Shown: piece after piece, positions 42,435-51,027 of the stretch | Position numbering within the stretch: position 1 is the stretch's first letter | Layout: each line of letters begins with the position of its first letter | Assembly: GCA_041686855.1 (NCBI GenBank) | Contig: JAWLDA010000001.1 | Location: forward strand, 186,001-250,000 | DNA: 64,000 bases | Source: JAWLDA01 sp041686855 | GTDB lineage: Bacteria; Bacillota; Limnochordia; DTU080; RSA5 | Reading direction: 5' to 3' | The notes under the pieces: generated by a model | The model's input: only the letters and a program-made list of their open reading frames with translations | Database searches by the model: none | What the model was told of the DNA's origin: nothing | Made by a program: the position numbers and the translations under genes

Positions 42435-43706
42435 CTACTCGTTGATTTGGGCGTCGATGAGGCGAGCGGCCTCCGGAACAAGCGTGCCGGCGGCGGCTTC
42501 ACCCATACGCAACTTCGCCGCCATCGGATTGACGATCTCTTCGAGCATTTGGTTATATCCGATGGGTTGGCGGCCGAGTGACGCGTAGGCGTACGCTTCG
42601 ACCATCACGTTGCGGTTGAGCAGCGTGTCGGGGTCGGTGATCCCGTTGTTGGCCGGGTCAAAGTCGGTCACCCAGTGCTGGATCATTGCATTCTGCTCGA
42701 TCCCGCCACGACCGCGCACGAGGTAAGCGTGTTGCGCTTCGGTGGAAATAAAGAATTTGAGCAGCTCCCACGCTCGGTCAGGGTTTTGGCTCGACTTGAG
42801 GATCGCCCACTGAGCGCCGGCTGCGCGGCTCGCCCGCTCACCGTTTGCGCCGTATGGATGCATCACGACGTCCCACGAGTCGTTCATGTAAGGAGCGTTC
42901 TCCATGAGTGTGTGAGGCCACGCGAGGCGCATCCCGACTTTTCCGCCGACCCACGTACCGTCGGCCCCATTTACGCTGGGGGGAATCAGACCCGTTTGGT
43001 GTATTTCGCCATACCAATTCCAGGCGTCCACCGCTTTGGGGTCGTGCCACCCTGATCGGGTGCCGGATTCATCCACAAATGGTACACCCCAGAGTCGCCA
43101 GACGTACTCGTTGAGCGATTGGGGGTGCAGGCCCCACATGTCGTTCTCCCCATTGCCGTCTGTGTCTTGGGTGAGGAGCTTGGCGTTCTCCTCCATCGCA
43201 AAAATGTCCCACGTGTTGTCGGGGTGGACGATGCCGTATCGATCAAATTGGTCCTTGTTGTACGCGAGAACGATCGTCGTCCACTGCTGCGGGAAGGCGT
43301 AAATCTCGCCGTTGGGCCCGAGATACGAGTCCATGACGCCTTTGGGATAAGCGTTGAGATCGATACCGTCCCGCTCGATATAGGGACGCAGGTCTAACAA
43401 GAGGCCCTGCTCAATGAGGTCCGTCAAGTACCGGGTGTGCGTGAGCGCCATGTCGACGTCTCCGCCACTGGCCTCATTGATGATGATACGTTCCAAAACT
43501 CCGGTCGTACCTCCGCTCACTGTGGCGAAATCCACCGGGATATCGGGATTCCGCTCACGGAACATGTCGACCACTTCGTCTTCAAGCGCTTTGCTTGCCC
43601 CGCCGACCCACGTAATGTAGCGGACCTCTTGGGCGGAGGCGACTAAAGTGAGCGTAAAGACGGTAAGTGCCACCCAGATTCCAGTCATCCATCGCAATCG
43701 TTTCAA
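42435..43706 (-). CDS. ABC transporter extracellular solute-binding protein
   Basis: A 423-residue secreted SBP (signal peptide MTGIWVALTVFTLTLVASAQ). Mature motifs include SKALEDEVVDMFRERNPDIP, YAFPQQWTTIVLAYNKDQF, a DTDGNGENDMWG calcium-like loop and GTWVGGKVGMRLAW. The TTG at 43706 lies behind purine-rich sequence; an ATG seven codons later is an alternative. A perfect 9-bp inverted repeat lies just upstream. No membrane or ATPase components are adjacent. Confidence 0.9.
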   Translation of the reverse strand: MKRLRWMTGIWVALTVFTLTLVASAQEVRYITWVGGASKALEDEVVDMFRERNPDIPVDFATVSGGTTGVLERIIINEASGGDVDMALTHTRYLTDLIEQGLLLDLRPYIERDGIDLNAYPKGVMDSYLGPNGEIYAFPQQWTTIVLAYNKDQFDRYGIVHPDNTWDIFAMEENAKLLTQDTDGNGENDMWGLHPQSLNEYVWRLWGVPFVDESGTRSGWHDPKAVDAWNWYGEIHQTGLIPPSVNGADGTWVGGKVGMRLAWPHTLMENAPYMNDSWDVVMHPYGANGERASRAAGAQWAILKSSQNPDRAWELLKFFISTEAQHAYLVRGRGGIEQNAMIQHWVTDFDPANNGITDPDTLLNRNVMVEAYAYASLGRQPIGYNQMLEEIVNPMAAKLRMGEAAAGTLVPEAARLIDAQINE

Positions 43707-43738
43707 TTCCTTGTAATTCCCCTTCCGTTTTAGTCTTT

Positions 43739-43764
43739 CAACGAATTCACGTATAAATTCGTTG
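43739..43764 (-). promoter_or_regulatory. Inverted repeat upstream of binding-protein gene
   Basis: CAACGAATT (43739-43747) and AATTCGTTG (43756-43764) are perfectly inverted with an 8-base A/T-rich spacer, 33 bases before the start of the minus-strand SBP. It is a candidate repressor or activator site. Confidence 0.45.
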
Positions 43765-43939
43765 ATGTGTTAAATTACATTCTAGGTATTCGAAGGAAAA
43801 GTTAACAATAGACAAAGTGAACGGGATTAGACAAAAGTCGGGGGAAGGGTGCAATCTCTCCGCCAGGGTCGACCAAGGAGTATGCTCCTCCATCCTGTAT
43901 TTCCTATGTAAAGTATACGAACCGACAGGAGTGTAAGCC

Positions 43940-44986
43940 TTGGATCCCTCCATTCCTCAACCTGAACTGTACAAGGTGCCGGCACAGACTGATTCATTCA
44001 ACGGGATGCCGTACAAAACACTTGGGCGTTCCGGACTCCGTGTCTCTGCCGTGGGGCTCGGCACGTGGAAGTTCGGCTTTCCCGAAACAGGTGACGGGGC
44101 CCGGGTCGACGAGAGCGCGGCGTTCGCTATTCTCGACCGTGCGGTCGAGTTAGGTGTCACATTTTGGGATACGGCCAATCGGTACAACGAGGCCTCGGGG
44201 AACTCTGAGCGCGTCATCGGCAAGTGGTTAAAACAGAACCCTGGACAACGTCGCAATATCGTCCTCGCAACGAAAATTGGAGGGGGAATGGACGGTCGTA
44301 CTCCCAACCACGGGGGGCTCTCCCGTCTTAACATTGCCGAAGCGGTCTCAGCCTCGTTGGCACGGCTCGGCGTGGACTCGATCGATCTCCTTTACTTTCA
44401 TCGATTCGACCCCATTGCGCCACCGGAAGAGAGCTTGGAGTGTGTGGAAGATCTCGTCCGTCAAGGCGTCGTTCGCTACTTTGGCGTCTCCAACTTCACC
44501 GTCGACCAACTCAAGATGTATCAAGCGTGGAAGATGGGCAGGGGGAGTCGGGCCCGGGTGATCGCGGTCCAAAACCAGTTTGATATTCTCCACGGTGAGA
44601 ATCCCAGTCACGCCGGGGTACTCGACCATTCCGCCGCCACCGGCGTCTCGTTCGTCGCACACGGCCCCTTGCGTCGTGGGCTGCTCAGCGATCGATACCT
44701 CGATCCCAGAAAGGTCGGGCGAGGGGATCGACTCTTTGATGAAGGGCTCATGGATTCTATACCTTCGTCAGCGTTGGATCAGGTGGCACGTCTGGCAGAA
44801 CTGGCACGGGAGTGGGAGATGAGCACGAGCGCATTGGCCTTAGCGTATACGATGACACTGCCGGGAATGGGTCCCGTCATTCCTGCGGCCAGCTCGCTCG
44901 CGCAATTGGAGGCAAACGCTCGGGTGGGAGGTATTGTACTAAGCGACGAACAGGTTGCCGGGGTGCGAACCGTTCTGGCAAGCTAA
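43940..44986 (+). CDS. Aldo/keto reductase
   Basis: A 348-residue AKR-type oxidoreductase. The catalytic tetrad is visible: Asp and Tyr in FWDTANRYNEASGNSE, Lys in VLATKIGGG and His in LLYFHRFDP. The C-terminal cofactor part has PVIPAASSLAQLEAN. It resembles the L-glyceraldehyde reductase/YghZ or K-channel-beta-like group that reduces sugar aldehydes with NADPH. The TTG start follows AGGAG. It probably handles aldehyde or keto intermediates of the sugar pathway. Confidence 0.9.
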   Translation: MDPSIPQPELYKVPAQTDSFNGMPYKTLGRSGLRVSAVGLGTWKFGFPETGDGARVDESAAFAILDRAVELGVTFWDTANRYNEASGNSERVIGKWLKQNPGQRRNIVLATKIGGGMDGRTPNHGGLSRLNIAEAVSASLARLGVDSIDLLYFHRFDPIAPPEESLECVEDLVRQGVVRYFGVSNFTVDQLKMYQAWKMGRGSRARVIAVQNQFDILHGENPSHAGVLDHSAATGVSFVAHGPLRRGLLSDRYLDPRKVGRGDRLFDEGLMDSIPSSALDQVARLAELAREWEMSTSALALAYTMTLPGMGPVIPAASSLAQLEANARVGGIVLSDEQVAGVRTVLAS

Positions 44987-45010
44987 TCAGTCGCGGTTGA
45001 TACAAAGCAA

Positions 45011-45022
45011 TAAGCGCGCTTA
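45011..45022 (+). promoter_or_regulatory. Perfect 12-base palindrome upstream of Gfo/Idh gene
   Basis: TAAGCGCGCTTA is a perfect even palindrome about 85 bases before the gene at 45108, five bases before a -10-like TATAAA (45028-45033). It resembles compact LacI-type operators. The factor is unknown. Confidence 0.4.
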
Positions 45023-45107
45023 CCCGCTATAAAACGCAAGGCGAGGGGCGCGCCTTGGTGAAGATGTTAGCAAATTCAAACGCCAATCTGCAATGGAGTG
45101 TGGGAAT

Positions 45108-46091
45108 ATGTCGTCTAAGCCCTTGCGAAGTATTCACGTTGGTGTGAGTCATCGGGGTTCTGTTCACCGTCGAGTGTACCACGCGTCAGGGGACTGGGAG
45201 GTGGCCGGACTCGTCGATATCTCCGACGAAGCGCTGGCTGAGGCCCGGAGTGAGACAGGGCTACCTACATCCGCGTGTTTTCGCTCCCTAGAGGAGGCTC
45301 TCGAGAAGACTGAGGCGGATGCAGTCGTTATATCGACGCCTCCGACATTGCACGCCCCTCAAGTTCGTACGGCGATCGACGCCGGCTGTCACGTGTTTGT
45401 CGAGAAGCCGTTCACGTACGATTTGCAACAGGCAGAGCAGCTCGTACAAGACGCCTTGGATCGCTCACTCTGCATCGTCGTCGGACAAAATGATCGGTAC
45501 GGTTCGGTGGCTCAGGCGTTTCAAGCGGCTGTCTCCGGCGGCGAGTACGGACCGCTGGGCTTTGTGGTCGTCAATCACTTCAAGGCCCGCAAAGCTCCGT
45601 ACCACACGACGCCGCACATGCATCTGTGGTCCCAGGGCGTGCATCAGGTCGACACCCTCATGGCGATTGTCGGCCGAGACGTACGCTCCGTCTTTGGCAC
45701 GAGCGTCAATCCGCCGTGGTGTGACTGGCCGTCGGAGTCCAGCGTCTTCTCGCAGCTCGAGTTTGACGGGGGTGTCCGCGGCGAGTACGTCGGCACCTCC
45801 AACGCGAAGAGTAGTCGTTCCACGCTTGTTTTGCGAGCGGAGTTTGAACGAGGCGCTCTCATCTACGACAGCAGTCGAGGCTCATCGCTCGAGTTCGACG
45901 GAGAGGGTGGCCCGCAGACGGTAGAAGGACCTAAGACATCGGGGAACGAGGAGGTAGCGCGTCTCTTTCGACAGTACATTACGGCAGGAATTGAGCCACC
46001 TATCAGTGGGCGCAACAACCTCAATACACTGCGCGTCCTCGATGCGATCGTGCGATCGACAGAGACTCGGCAGGTGATCTCCCTACCATGA
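45108..46091 (+). CDS. Gfo/Idh/MocA family oxidoreductase
   Basis: A 327-residue NAD(P)-dependent sugar oxidoreductase. After IHVGVSHRGSVHRRVYHASG (a variant of the usual GxGxxG), the conserved CHVFVEKPFTY and a C-terminal domain ending in SGRNNLNTLRVLDAI are present. The dinucleotide loop lacks the classical glycines (GVSHRGSVH), which may alter cofactor binding. The ATG at 45108 follows GGAG. It overlaps the next gene by four bases, coupling it to a PHP-like protein. Confidence 0.85.
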   Translation: MSSKPLRSIHVGVSHRGSVHRRVYHASGDWEVAGLVDISDEALAEARSETGLPTSACFRSLEEALEKTEADAVVISTPPTLHAPQVRTAIDAGCHVFVEKPFTYDLQQAEQLVQDALDRSLCIVVGQNDRYGSVAQAFQAAVSGGEYGPLGFVVVNHFKARKAPYHTTPHMHLWSQGVHQVDTLMAIVGRDVRSVFGTSVNPPWCDWPSESSVFSQLEFDGGVRGEYVGTSNAKSSRSTLVLRAEFERGALIYDSSRGSSLEFDGEGGPQTVEGPKTSGNEEVARLFRQYITAGIEPPISGRNNLNTLRVLDAIVRSTETRQVISLP

Positions 46092-48313
46092 GCAGTGGCC
46101 GCGTCTATCCGGCCAGATATGAGCCGGGTGCGCTCGATTTGGAGGCACGGATCTCATTCGAAACCGCCGACGGACGCGTTCTGACGTTGCCCGACGATAG
46201 CCTTGTGGCCGGCACCCAGGGGACGTGGGTGATGCGGGTGATCAACCGCGGTGAGAGGCTTGCCGCCGGTGTGCGGCTGGTGATGCTGCGCTTCGACTAT
46301 CAATTCTCCTATCACTTTCAAACAGAGGACCCGAGACGTCGAGACTACTGTGCCTTCACGGTGGAGAGCGACGCCAAACTCGCGTTGAGCATTGGACGGG
46401 AGTCGCTGCAGCTTTGGAGTGTCACCGTTCAGGAGGGCGCCTTCTCTCCCGGAGACTCATTCACACTCCGGCTTGGAGATCGCAGTGGGGGTGGGGCCGG
46501 GTCGGAAGTTTTTTGGTCGACGACCACTGGGGAGCTTCGCCTTGCGGTCGGCCCCGACGCGGACGGCTTGTATCGTGGAATTAAAGGGGATCCGATAGGA
46601 ACTCGAGTCGTGGCCGACACCACGCCGACGCTTCTGCGCCTTCTTGGCCCCTCCGTGGTCCGGCCGGGTGAGCCGTTCACGCTCCACGCGGCTCTCTTTG
46701 ACCGCAATCGGAACGTTGTCGAAACGTTTGATCGAGGCTTGACGTTTGACGCGCCTGACGGGGTGAACGGGCTTCCCTCGGAGTACACCTTCTCCCACGG
46801 GGATGAGGGGTGTGTGCTCCTTGAGAATCTTTCGATCGAACGAAGCGGAGTGCACCGCATTGCCGCCCGTTGTGAGGCCTACGGCCTCAGCGCCGTCAGC
46901 AATCCGATCCGGGTCGATGCAAATCCTGACTTTTACGTTTACTGGGGCGATCCGCACTGTCACGGATGGGGCGACTCGACGATGCACTTGATGCACCTGC
47001 GCTCCGAAAAGCTCGATCCCTTGGCCCGTCACACACAGGGCCGTCGAGTGGGGCGGTTTGACTTTGCAGCGCCGTCGCCAATGTCGGCCGACGTGACCAA
47101 GTGGGACGAGCTGTGGGAGGCGTATCGGGATGCGTGCGCCCGCGCAGAGTCACCGAACGAGTATGTACCGTTCCTTGCGTACGAGGCGCATCCAACGGAG
47201 GGGGATCGCCAGATCTTCTTTCGCAACTGGGAAGAGGAGCCCATTCCGCCTGATATGCGTGATCCGCTCAGCCTGGTCCTAGAGCGGTACGGTGAGCGAG
47301 ACGACGCCATGCTTGAGGTGCACATCGGCGGAGCGCCGCCGCGTTGGGACGTGTATCAGCCCGAGCGGGAGCGAATGGTCGAAGTCTGCTCAGGGTTCGG
47401 CCCTGCTGAGTGGCTGTTGCAGAAGGCGCTCGGTTTGGGCTACCGTCCGGCCGTGTGCGGCGCCTCAGACCTTCACTTGGGCTTGTTGGGCGGACCGCGC
47501 AGCGTCGAACCCTTTCGCGGGCGGTTCGCTCAGAAGTATCCCATGTTCCACCGCGACTCGGGGTTTGGACAAGGGCCGGTTACGGCGTTGACGGCCAGGG
47601 AATTGACGCGGGATGCGCTCTGGGAGGCCTTGGAAGCGAGACGTTCGTACGCTACGAGCGGCGACCGGATTTACCTCGACTTTCGCGTCAACGGAGCCCT
47701 TCAAGGAAGTGAGCTGCAGCTCGGCGAGGGCCTCGAAATCGAAGTGAAGGTGCACGCCTGTGATGCAATCGATCGCATTGACGTCATTGCAGGGGTGTGG
47801 CGCCTGCATACCTGGTTACCGAGGGATATGGACGTTGACGAGAGGCTCACCCTCGACGCGAAGGCGGTGCCGGGGAGATGGCTCTACCTGCGAGTGCGCC
47901 AGGTGAATGGAGAGTACGCGTGGTCTTCGCCGATCTGGTTAAAGAGAGAGGGCTACCCCGACGGTGATCAGCTTGAGCTGCCGGCGTGGAATGACGAGGC
48001 TCCGCTTGTTCCCATTCAGGAGCATCAAGAGGCGCTCGCTCCTCTGCGGGCGGAGCTTGAGCGTTACCTGGCGCTTGAAGAGGACGCCTCTCGCTTCACC
48101 AAGATTCAACCGATCGGGATCCTGGAGTTGTCGATGGGCCGATGCGCTCTCTTCACGTGCCGGTTCGGCGAGGAGCGTCTGCCCATGACGATCCGCTGGT
48201 TCTTCGAATTTGACATCCCTCGCATCCGTTTCGACCTGGGGTGGATGGACTACGGAGTGTTCGATGAGAACGAGCTCGGTCCGACGCTGATGGCGAAGTA
48301 TAAACGTCTTTGA
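46088..48313 (+). CDS. Large PHP-like metallohydrolase (DUF3604-like)
   Basis: A 741-residue protein without a signal peptide. The first ~270 residues are beta-rich and domain-like (GTWVMRVINRGERLAAGV; VRPGEPFTLHAALFDRN). From ~278, YVYWGDPHCHGWGDST opens a PHP/polymerase-histidinol-phosphatase-like metal site, followed by FLAYEAHPTEGDRQIFFR, MVEVCSGFG and VCGASDLHLGLLGG. This resembles DUF3604 proteins. A last ~150-residue beta domain follows. A phosphoesterase or hydrolase role is likely, but the substrate is unknown. It is translationally coupled to the Gfo/Idh gene. Confidence 0.7.
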   Translation: MSSGRVYPARYEPGALDLEARISFETADGRVLTLPDDSLVAGTQGTWVMRVINRGERLAAGVRLVMLRFDYQFSYHFQTEDPRRRDYCAFTVESDAKLALSIGRESLQLWSVTVQEGAFSPGDSFTLRLGDRSGGGAGSEVFWSTTTGELRLAVGPDADGLYRGIKGDPIGTRVVADTTPTLLRLLGPSVVRPGEPFTLHAALFDRNRNVVETFDRGLTFDAPDGVNGLPSEYTFSHGDEGCVLLENLSIERSGVHRIAARCEAYGLSAVSNPIRVDANPDFYVYWGDPHCHGWGDSTMHLMHLRSEKLDPLARHTQGRRVGRFDFAAPSPMSADVTKWDELWEAYRDACARAESPNEYVPFLAYEAHPTEGDRQIFFRNWEEEPIPPDMRDPLSLVLERYGERDDAMLEVHIGGAPPRWDVYQPERERMVEVCSGFGPAEWLLQKALGLGYRPAVCGASDLHLGLLGGPRSVEPFRGRFAQKYPMFHRDSGFGQGPVTALTARELTRDALWEALEARRSYATSGDRIYLDFRVNGALQGSELQLGEGLEIEVKVHACDAIDRIDVIAGVWRLHTWLPRDMDVDERLTLDAKAVPGRWLYLRVRQVNGEYAWSSPIWLKREGYPDGDQLELPAWNDEAPLVPIQEHQEALAPLRAELERYLALEEDASRFTKIQPIGILELSMGRCALFTCRFGEERLPMTIRWFFEFDIPRIRFDLGWMDYGVFDENELGPTLMAKYKRL

Positions 48314-48523
48314 GTTTTTTGGAGCAGTATGAGGGCGCGCGTCCGACCATCGAACCTGCCGCATTCCCCGCGTAGCTTACGCGCAGGCCGCTGTAACACT
48401 CTTTGGCAACGCCAAGGATGCCAGGGGGTGGCGTGGGCGGCAGGAATACTCCCCAGCGAAAGCCAAATCTTTGGGAAAAAGCCAGCACTATTCTCCACGT
48501 TCGTGGTCATGGGGGGCGTACCG
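48314..48523 (+). other. 210-base leader upstream of trpD homologue
   Basis: The leader contains a short hairpin CGCGTA-GCT-TACGCG, the pairing CCAAA/TTTGG and several GCCA/TGGC repeats, but no clear T-box, tryptophan-rich leader peptide or T-run terminator. The frame of trpD is open through it, but no start with a good ribosome binding site exists before 48509-48524. Confidence 0.3.
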
Positions 48524-49552
48524 ATGAAAGATGTTTTGCAGAAGCTGACTCGGCATGAAGAGCTCACGTCTGACGAGCTGTTCAACGTGATTCGTGCCAT
48601 CGACGCCGGCGAAGTGAGCGATGTCCAAATAGCCGGTTTCCTCGTTTCACTCTTGATGAAAGGGCCGACGGTGCCGGAGATCGCCGCGATCGCGCAAGCG
48701 ATGCGCGCTCACTGTGATCAAATCGCTCCCAAGGTCTCTGCACCGCTCATCGACACATGCGGGACGGGTGGCGGACTCAGCACGTTCAACATCTCCACAT
48801 CCGTGGCTCTGGTCGCCGCGGCTGCCGGCATTCCTGTCGCCAAGCACGGGAGCCGCTCGATCTCCAGTCTCTCTGGGAGCGCAGATGTCCTTGAGTCGTT
48901 AGGCGTTGAGATCAACCTATCGCCCAAGAGTGTCGAGCAGTTGATTAGCGAGGTCGGCATCGGGTTTATGTACGCACCGCTCTTTCACCCCGTGATGCAC
49001 AAGGTGCTCCCGCCCGAGCAGGCTCTGGGCATCAAGACGATCTTTTACACGATTATTGGACCGCTGATCAATCCCGCGGGCGCCAACCGCCACATCTTGG
49101 GCGTCTACCGGCCCGAGTTGGTCGATGTCGTCGCTGATGTCGCCAGCCAGCTAGGGTACGATCACGCGCTGATCGTCCACGGGTTGGACGGGCTTGATGA
49201 GATTTCGTTGCTGGGGCCGACGCAGGTCGCTGAAGTGAAGGGCGGCTCCGTCAAGAAGTACCAAGTCTCCCCAGAAGACTTCGGTTTCGAGCGAGCGACG
49301 CTCGAAGATATCAAGACAGGCGAGCCGGGCGTTAACGCGCAGATCCTGCGATCCATCTTCGCAGGTGAAGAGCGCGGTCACAAACGCAACGCTGTCGTCC
49401 TCAACGCGGCAGGTGCACTCGTGGTCGGCGGAAAGGCGGGCGACCTCCACGAAGGGGTTCGCTTGGCTGAGCAGATTCTCGACGACGGAAAGGCCGAAGC
49501 TAAATTACAAGAGCTCGTCGCAGCCTCCCAACGCCTGCCCAAGGCATCGTAA
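48524..49552 (+). CDS. trpD: Anthranilate phosphoribosyltransferase homologue (TrpD-like)
   Basis: A 342-residue nucleoside-phosphorylase-III-type phosphoribosyltransferase. Helical N-terminus, PRPP loop and the LDEIS metal pair (GLDGLDEISL) are present. Several positions invariant in true TrpD are changed. The PRPP loop reads GTGGGLSTFN instead of GTGGD, KHGNR is KHGSR, and the GxRTxFN strand is GIKTIFYTIIGPL (Arg to Lys, Asn to Tyr). The Asn and Arg normally contact anthranilate. Start ATG 48524 follows GGGGGGCG. It heads a trpD-trpC-trpF-btpA operon without trpE, trpG, trpA or trpB, so a non-tryptophan role is likely (inference). Confidence 0.82.
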   Translation: MKDVLQKLTRHEELTSDELFNVIRAIDAGEVSDVQIAGFLVSLLMKGPTVPEIAAIAQAMRAHCDQIAPKVSAPLIDTCGTGGGLSTFNISTSVALVAAAAGIPVAKHGSRSISSLSGSADVLESLGVEINLSPKSVEQLISEVGIGFMYAPLFHPVMHKVLPPEQALGIKTIFYTIIGPLINPAGANRHILGVYRPELVDVVADVASQLGYDHALIVHGLDGLDEISLLGPTQVAEVKGGSVKKYQVSPEDFGFERATLEDIKTGEPGVNAQILRSIFAGEERGHKRNAVVLNAAGALVVGGKAGDLHEGVRLAEQILDDGKAEAKLQELVAASQRLPKAS

Positions 49553-49569
49553 AGGCGGGTTGATGTAAC

Positions 49570-50313
49570 GTGTCTTCTCCCCTTGGCGCGCGTCCCGAAA
49601 AGGACGCGCGCTTATCATTCACAGCGACGCTTCAGGCGTCTCGACATTCGACTCTGGTTCCGGTGATTCCGGACATCAAGTGGCGTTCCCCTAAGGAAGG
49701 GCGGCTTCTGCGGGACCTCTCTCCGGCGGAGTACGCCGTCGCACTCGCCGAAGCCGGTGCGCCCGCGATCTCGGTGGTGACGGAGCCCGATCATTTTGGC
49801 GGCTCACTGGAGATGTTGGCTTCCGTCACCGCTGCGGTCAGTGCAGGGGTCCCCATTCTGCGCAAAGACTTCATCCAAGAGGAGTCGGAGTTGCAGGCGA
49901 CGGTAGACGCAGGCGCTCATGCGGTTCTACTCATCGCGGCTCACCTAACCGACGACCGGCTCCGGGCGCTGGTGGCGGAGGCCAGGAGGATCGGCATCGA
50001 GAGCCTGGTCGAGGTGCACGACGTGTCTGAGCTGCGCCGAGTCCTGGCTGTGGACTTTGACTGTTTAGGGATCAACAACCGAGATATCGTCAATCTGGAG
50101 CGTGACGAAGGAAGCGTGGCAACGTCGGAATCGCTGGCGTCGTTGGTGCCCCAGGGAACCCCCTGGATTAGTGAGAGCGGAATACGCACCCCGACTGAGG
50201 CGAGGCGCGCTGTCGAAAGTGGCGCAACGGCCGTCCTGGTTGGGACTGAGTTGCTCGCGGCAAAGGATCCGGTCCGCAGGTGGCAACAGCTTAGTGGCGT
50301 CCCGAACGCCTAA
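49570..50313 (+). CDS. trpC: Indole-3-glycerol-phosphate synthase homologue (TrpC-like)
   Basis: A 247-residue barrel of the IGPS family, slightly short at the N-terminus. Catalytic-type residues are present: Lys in VIPDIKWRSPKEG and LRKDFIQEES, Glu in SLVEVHDVSEL, Asn/Arg in GINNRDIV and Glu/Ser in WISESGIRT. The usual first-strand 'AEIK' Glu is Asp here (PDIK), and the SPS of the active-site loop is SPK. IGPS closes the indole ring by decarboxylation. With a TrpD and TrpF that have altered substrate pockets, a different aromatic or ring substrate is plausible. It lies 17 bases after trpD. Confidence 0.85.
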   Translation: MSSPLGARPEKDARLSFTATLQASRHSTLVPVIPDIKWRSPKEGRLLRDLSPAEYAVALAEAGAPAISVVTEPDHFGGSLEMLASVTAAVSAGVPILRKDFIQEESELQATVDAGAHAVLLIAAHLTDDRLRALVAEARRIGIESLVEVHDVSELRRVLAVDFDCLGINNRDIVNLERDEGSVATSESLASLVPQGTPWISESGIRTPTEARRAVESGATAVLVGTELLAAKDPVRRWQQLSGVPNA

Positions 50314-50336
50314 AGAGGGCCGAGGGGGTGACAAGA

Positions 50337-51011
50337 GTGTACATAAAAATTTGCGGAATGATGACGCAGCAGGACGTGGCGATCTGCTCCGACTTGGGGA
50401 TCCAAGCGGTTGGCCTCGTCATTGACTACCCGGTGCCGGTCCCGTGGAACCTCACGCGCGACCAGGGCAAAGATTTGCGCGCGCGCCTCGACTCCAGCCT
50501 GTCCAGTGTGGTCGTATGCTCGGGTGAGCCGCATTTCTTAGAAGGGCTTGCCCGGGATGTTAGACCCGACGCGTTGCAGGTGCACGGGGACGAGACGCTC
50601 GTTCAAACCGCGGAGGTGGTACAGCGTCTTCAGCCCCTTGGCGTCAAGGTTTATCGGGCGCTACGCATTTGCCCCGACACCGGGGAGGCTGCCGGTGAGA
50701 TCCCCGGTGTGGCCGCGGCCGCTCGGGCGATCGAGGCGACGGGGGCGGCGGGTTTGGTCGTCGACTCCAAGGTGCCGCATCGGCCGGGTGGAACAGGCAT
50801 CGCCGTAGATGTGGAGTCTCTCCGACAGGTCGCCCAGGCGGTACGCATTCCTGTCATCGCTGCAGGAGGGCTGAACGCTCAAAGTGTCGCGGCTGTCATT
50901 CGAGCGGTGCGTCCTTTTGGGGTCGATGTGCTCTCTGGCATCGAGGAGCGCCCAGGGGTGAAGAGCAGGGAGAAGATGACAGCTTTTGTCGCCGCGGTCA
51001 ACAACGCATAG
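50337..51011 (+). CDS. trpF: Phosphoribosylanthranilate isomerase homologue (TrpF-like)
   Basis: A 224-residue barrel of the TrpF family. The general base Cys in IKICGMMTQQD and the general acid Asp in GLVVDSKVPHRPGGTG are kept, as are the phosphate-binding AAGGLNAQSV and LSGIEERPGVKS. The SPR motif after the second strand, which in true TrpF holds the Arg next to the anthranilate carboxylate, is replaced by YPVPVPWNLT. GTG 50337 follows GAGGGGG by eight bases; GTG 50328 is possible. The enzyme should still do an Amadori-type rearrangement, probably of a modified substrate. Confidence 0.85.
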   Translation: MYIKICGMMTQQDVAICSDLGIQAVGLVIDYPVPVPWNLTRDQGKDLRARLDSSLSSVVVCSGEPHFLEGLARDVRPDALQVHGDETLVQTAEVVQRLQPLGVKVYRALRICPDTGEAAGEIPGVAAAARAIEATGAAGLVVDSKVPHRPGGTGIAVDVESLRQVAQAVRIPVIAAGGLNAQSVAAVIRAVRPFGVDVLSGIEERPGVKSREKMTAFVAAVNNA

Positions 51012-51027
51012 ATTAGGAGCGTGACAG

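Noticed and set aside
48314..48523. T-box or tryptophan attenuator upstream of the trpD homologue
   Set aside because: No T-box sequence, no Trp-rich leader peptide with its own start and no terminator T-run could be found; only short hairpins are present.
48524..51011. A standard tryptophan biosynthesis operon
   Set aside because: trpE, trpG, trpA and trpB are missing, and anthranilate-contact residues are changed in two of the three enzymes.
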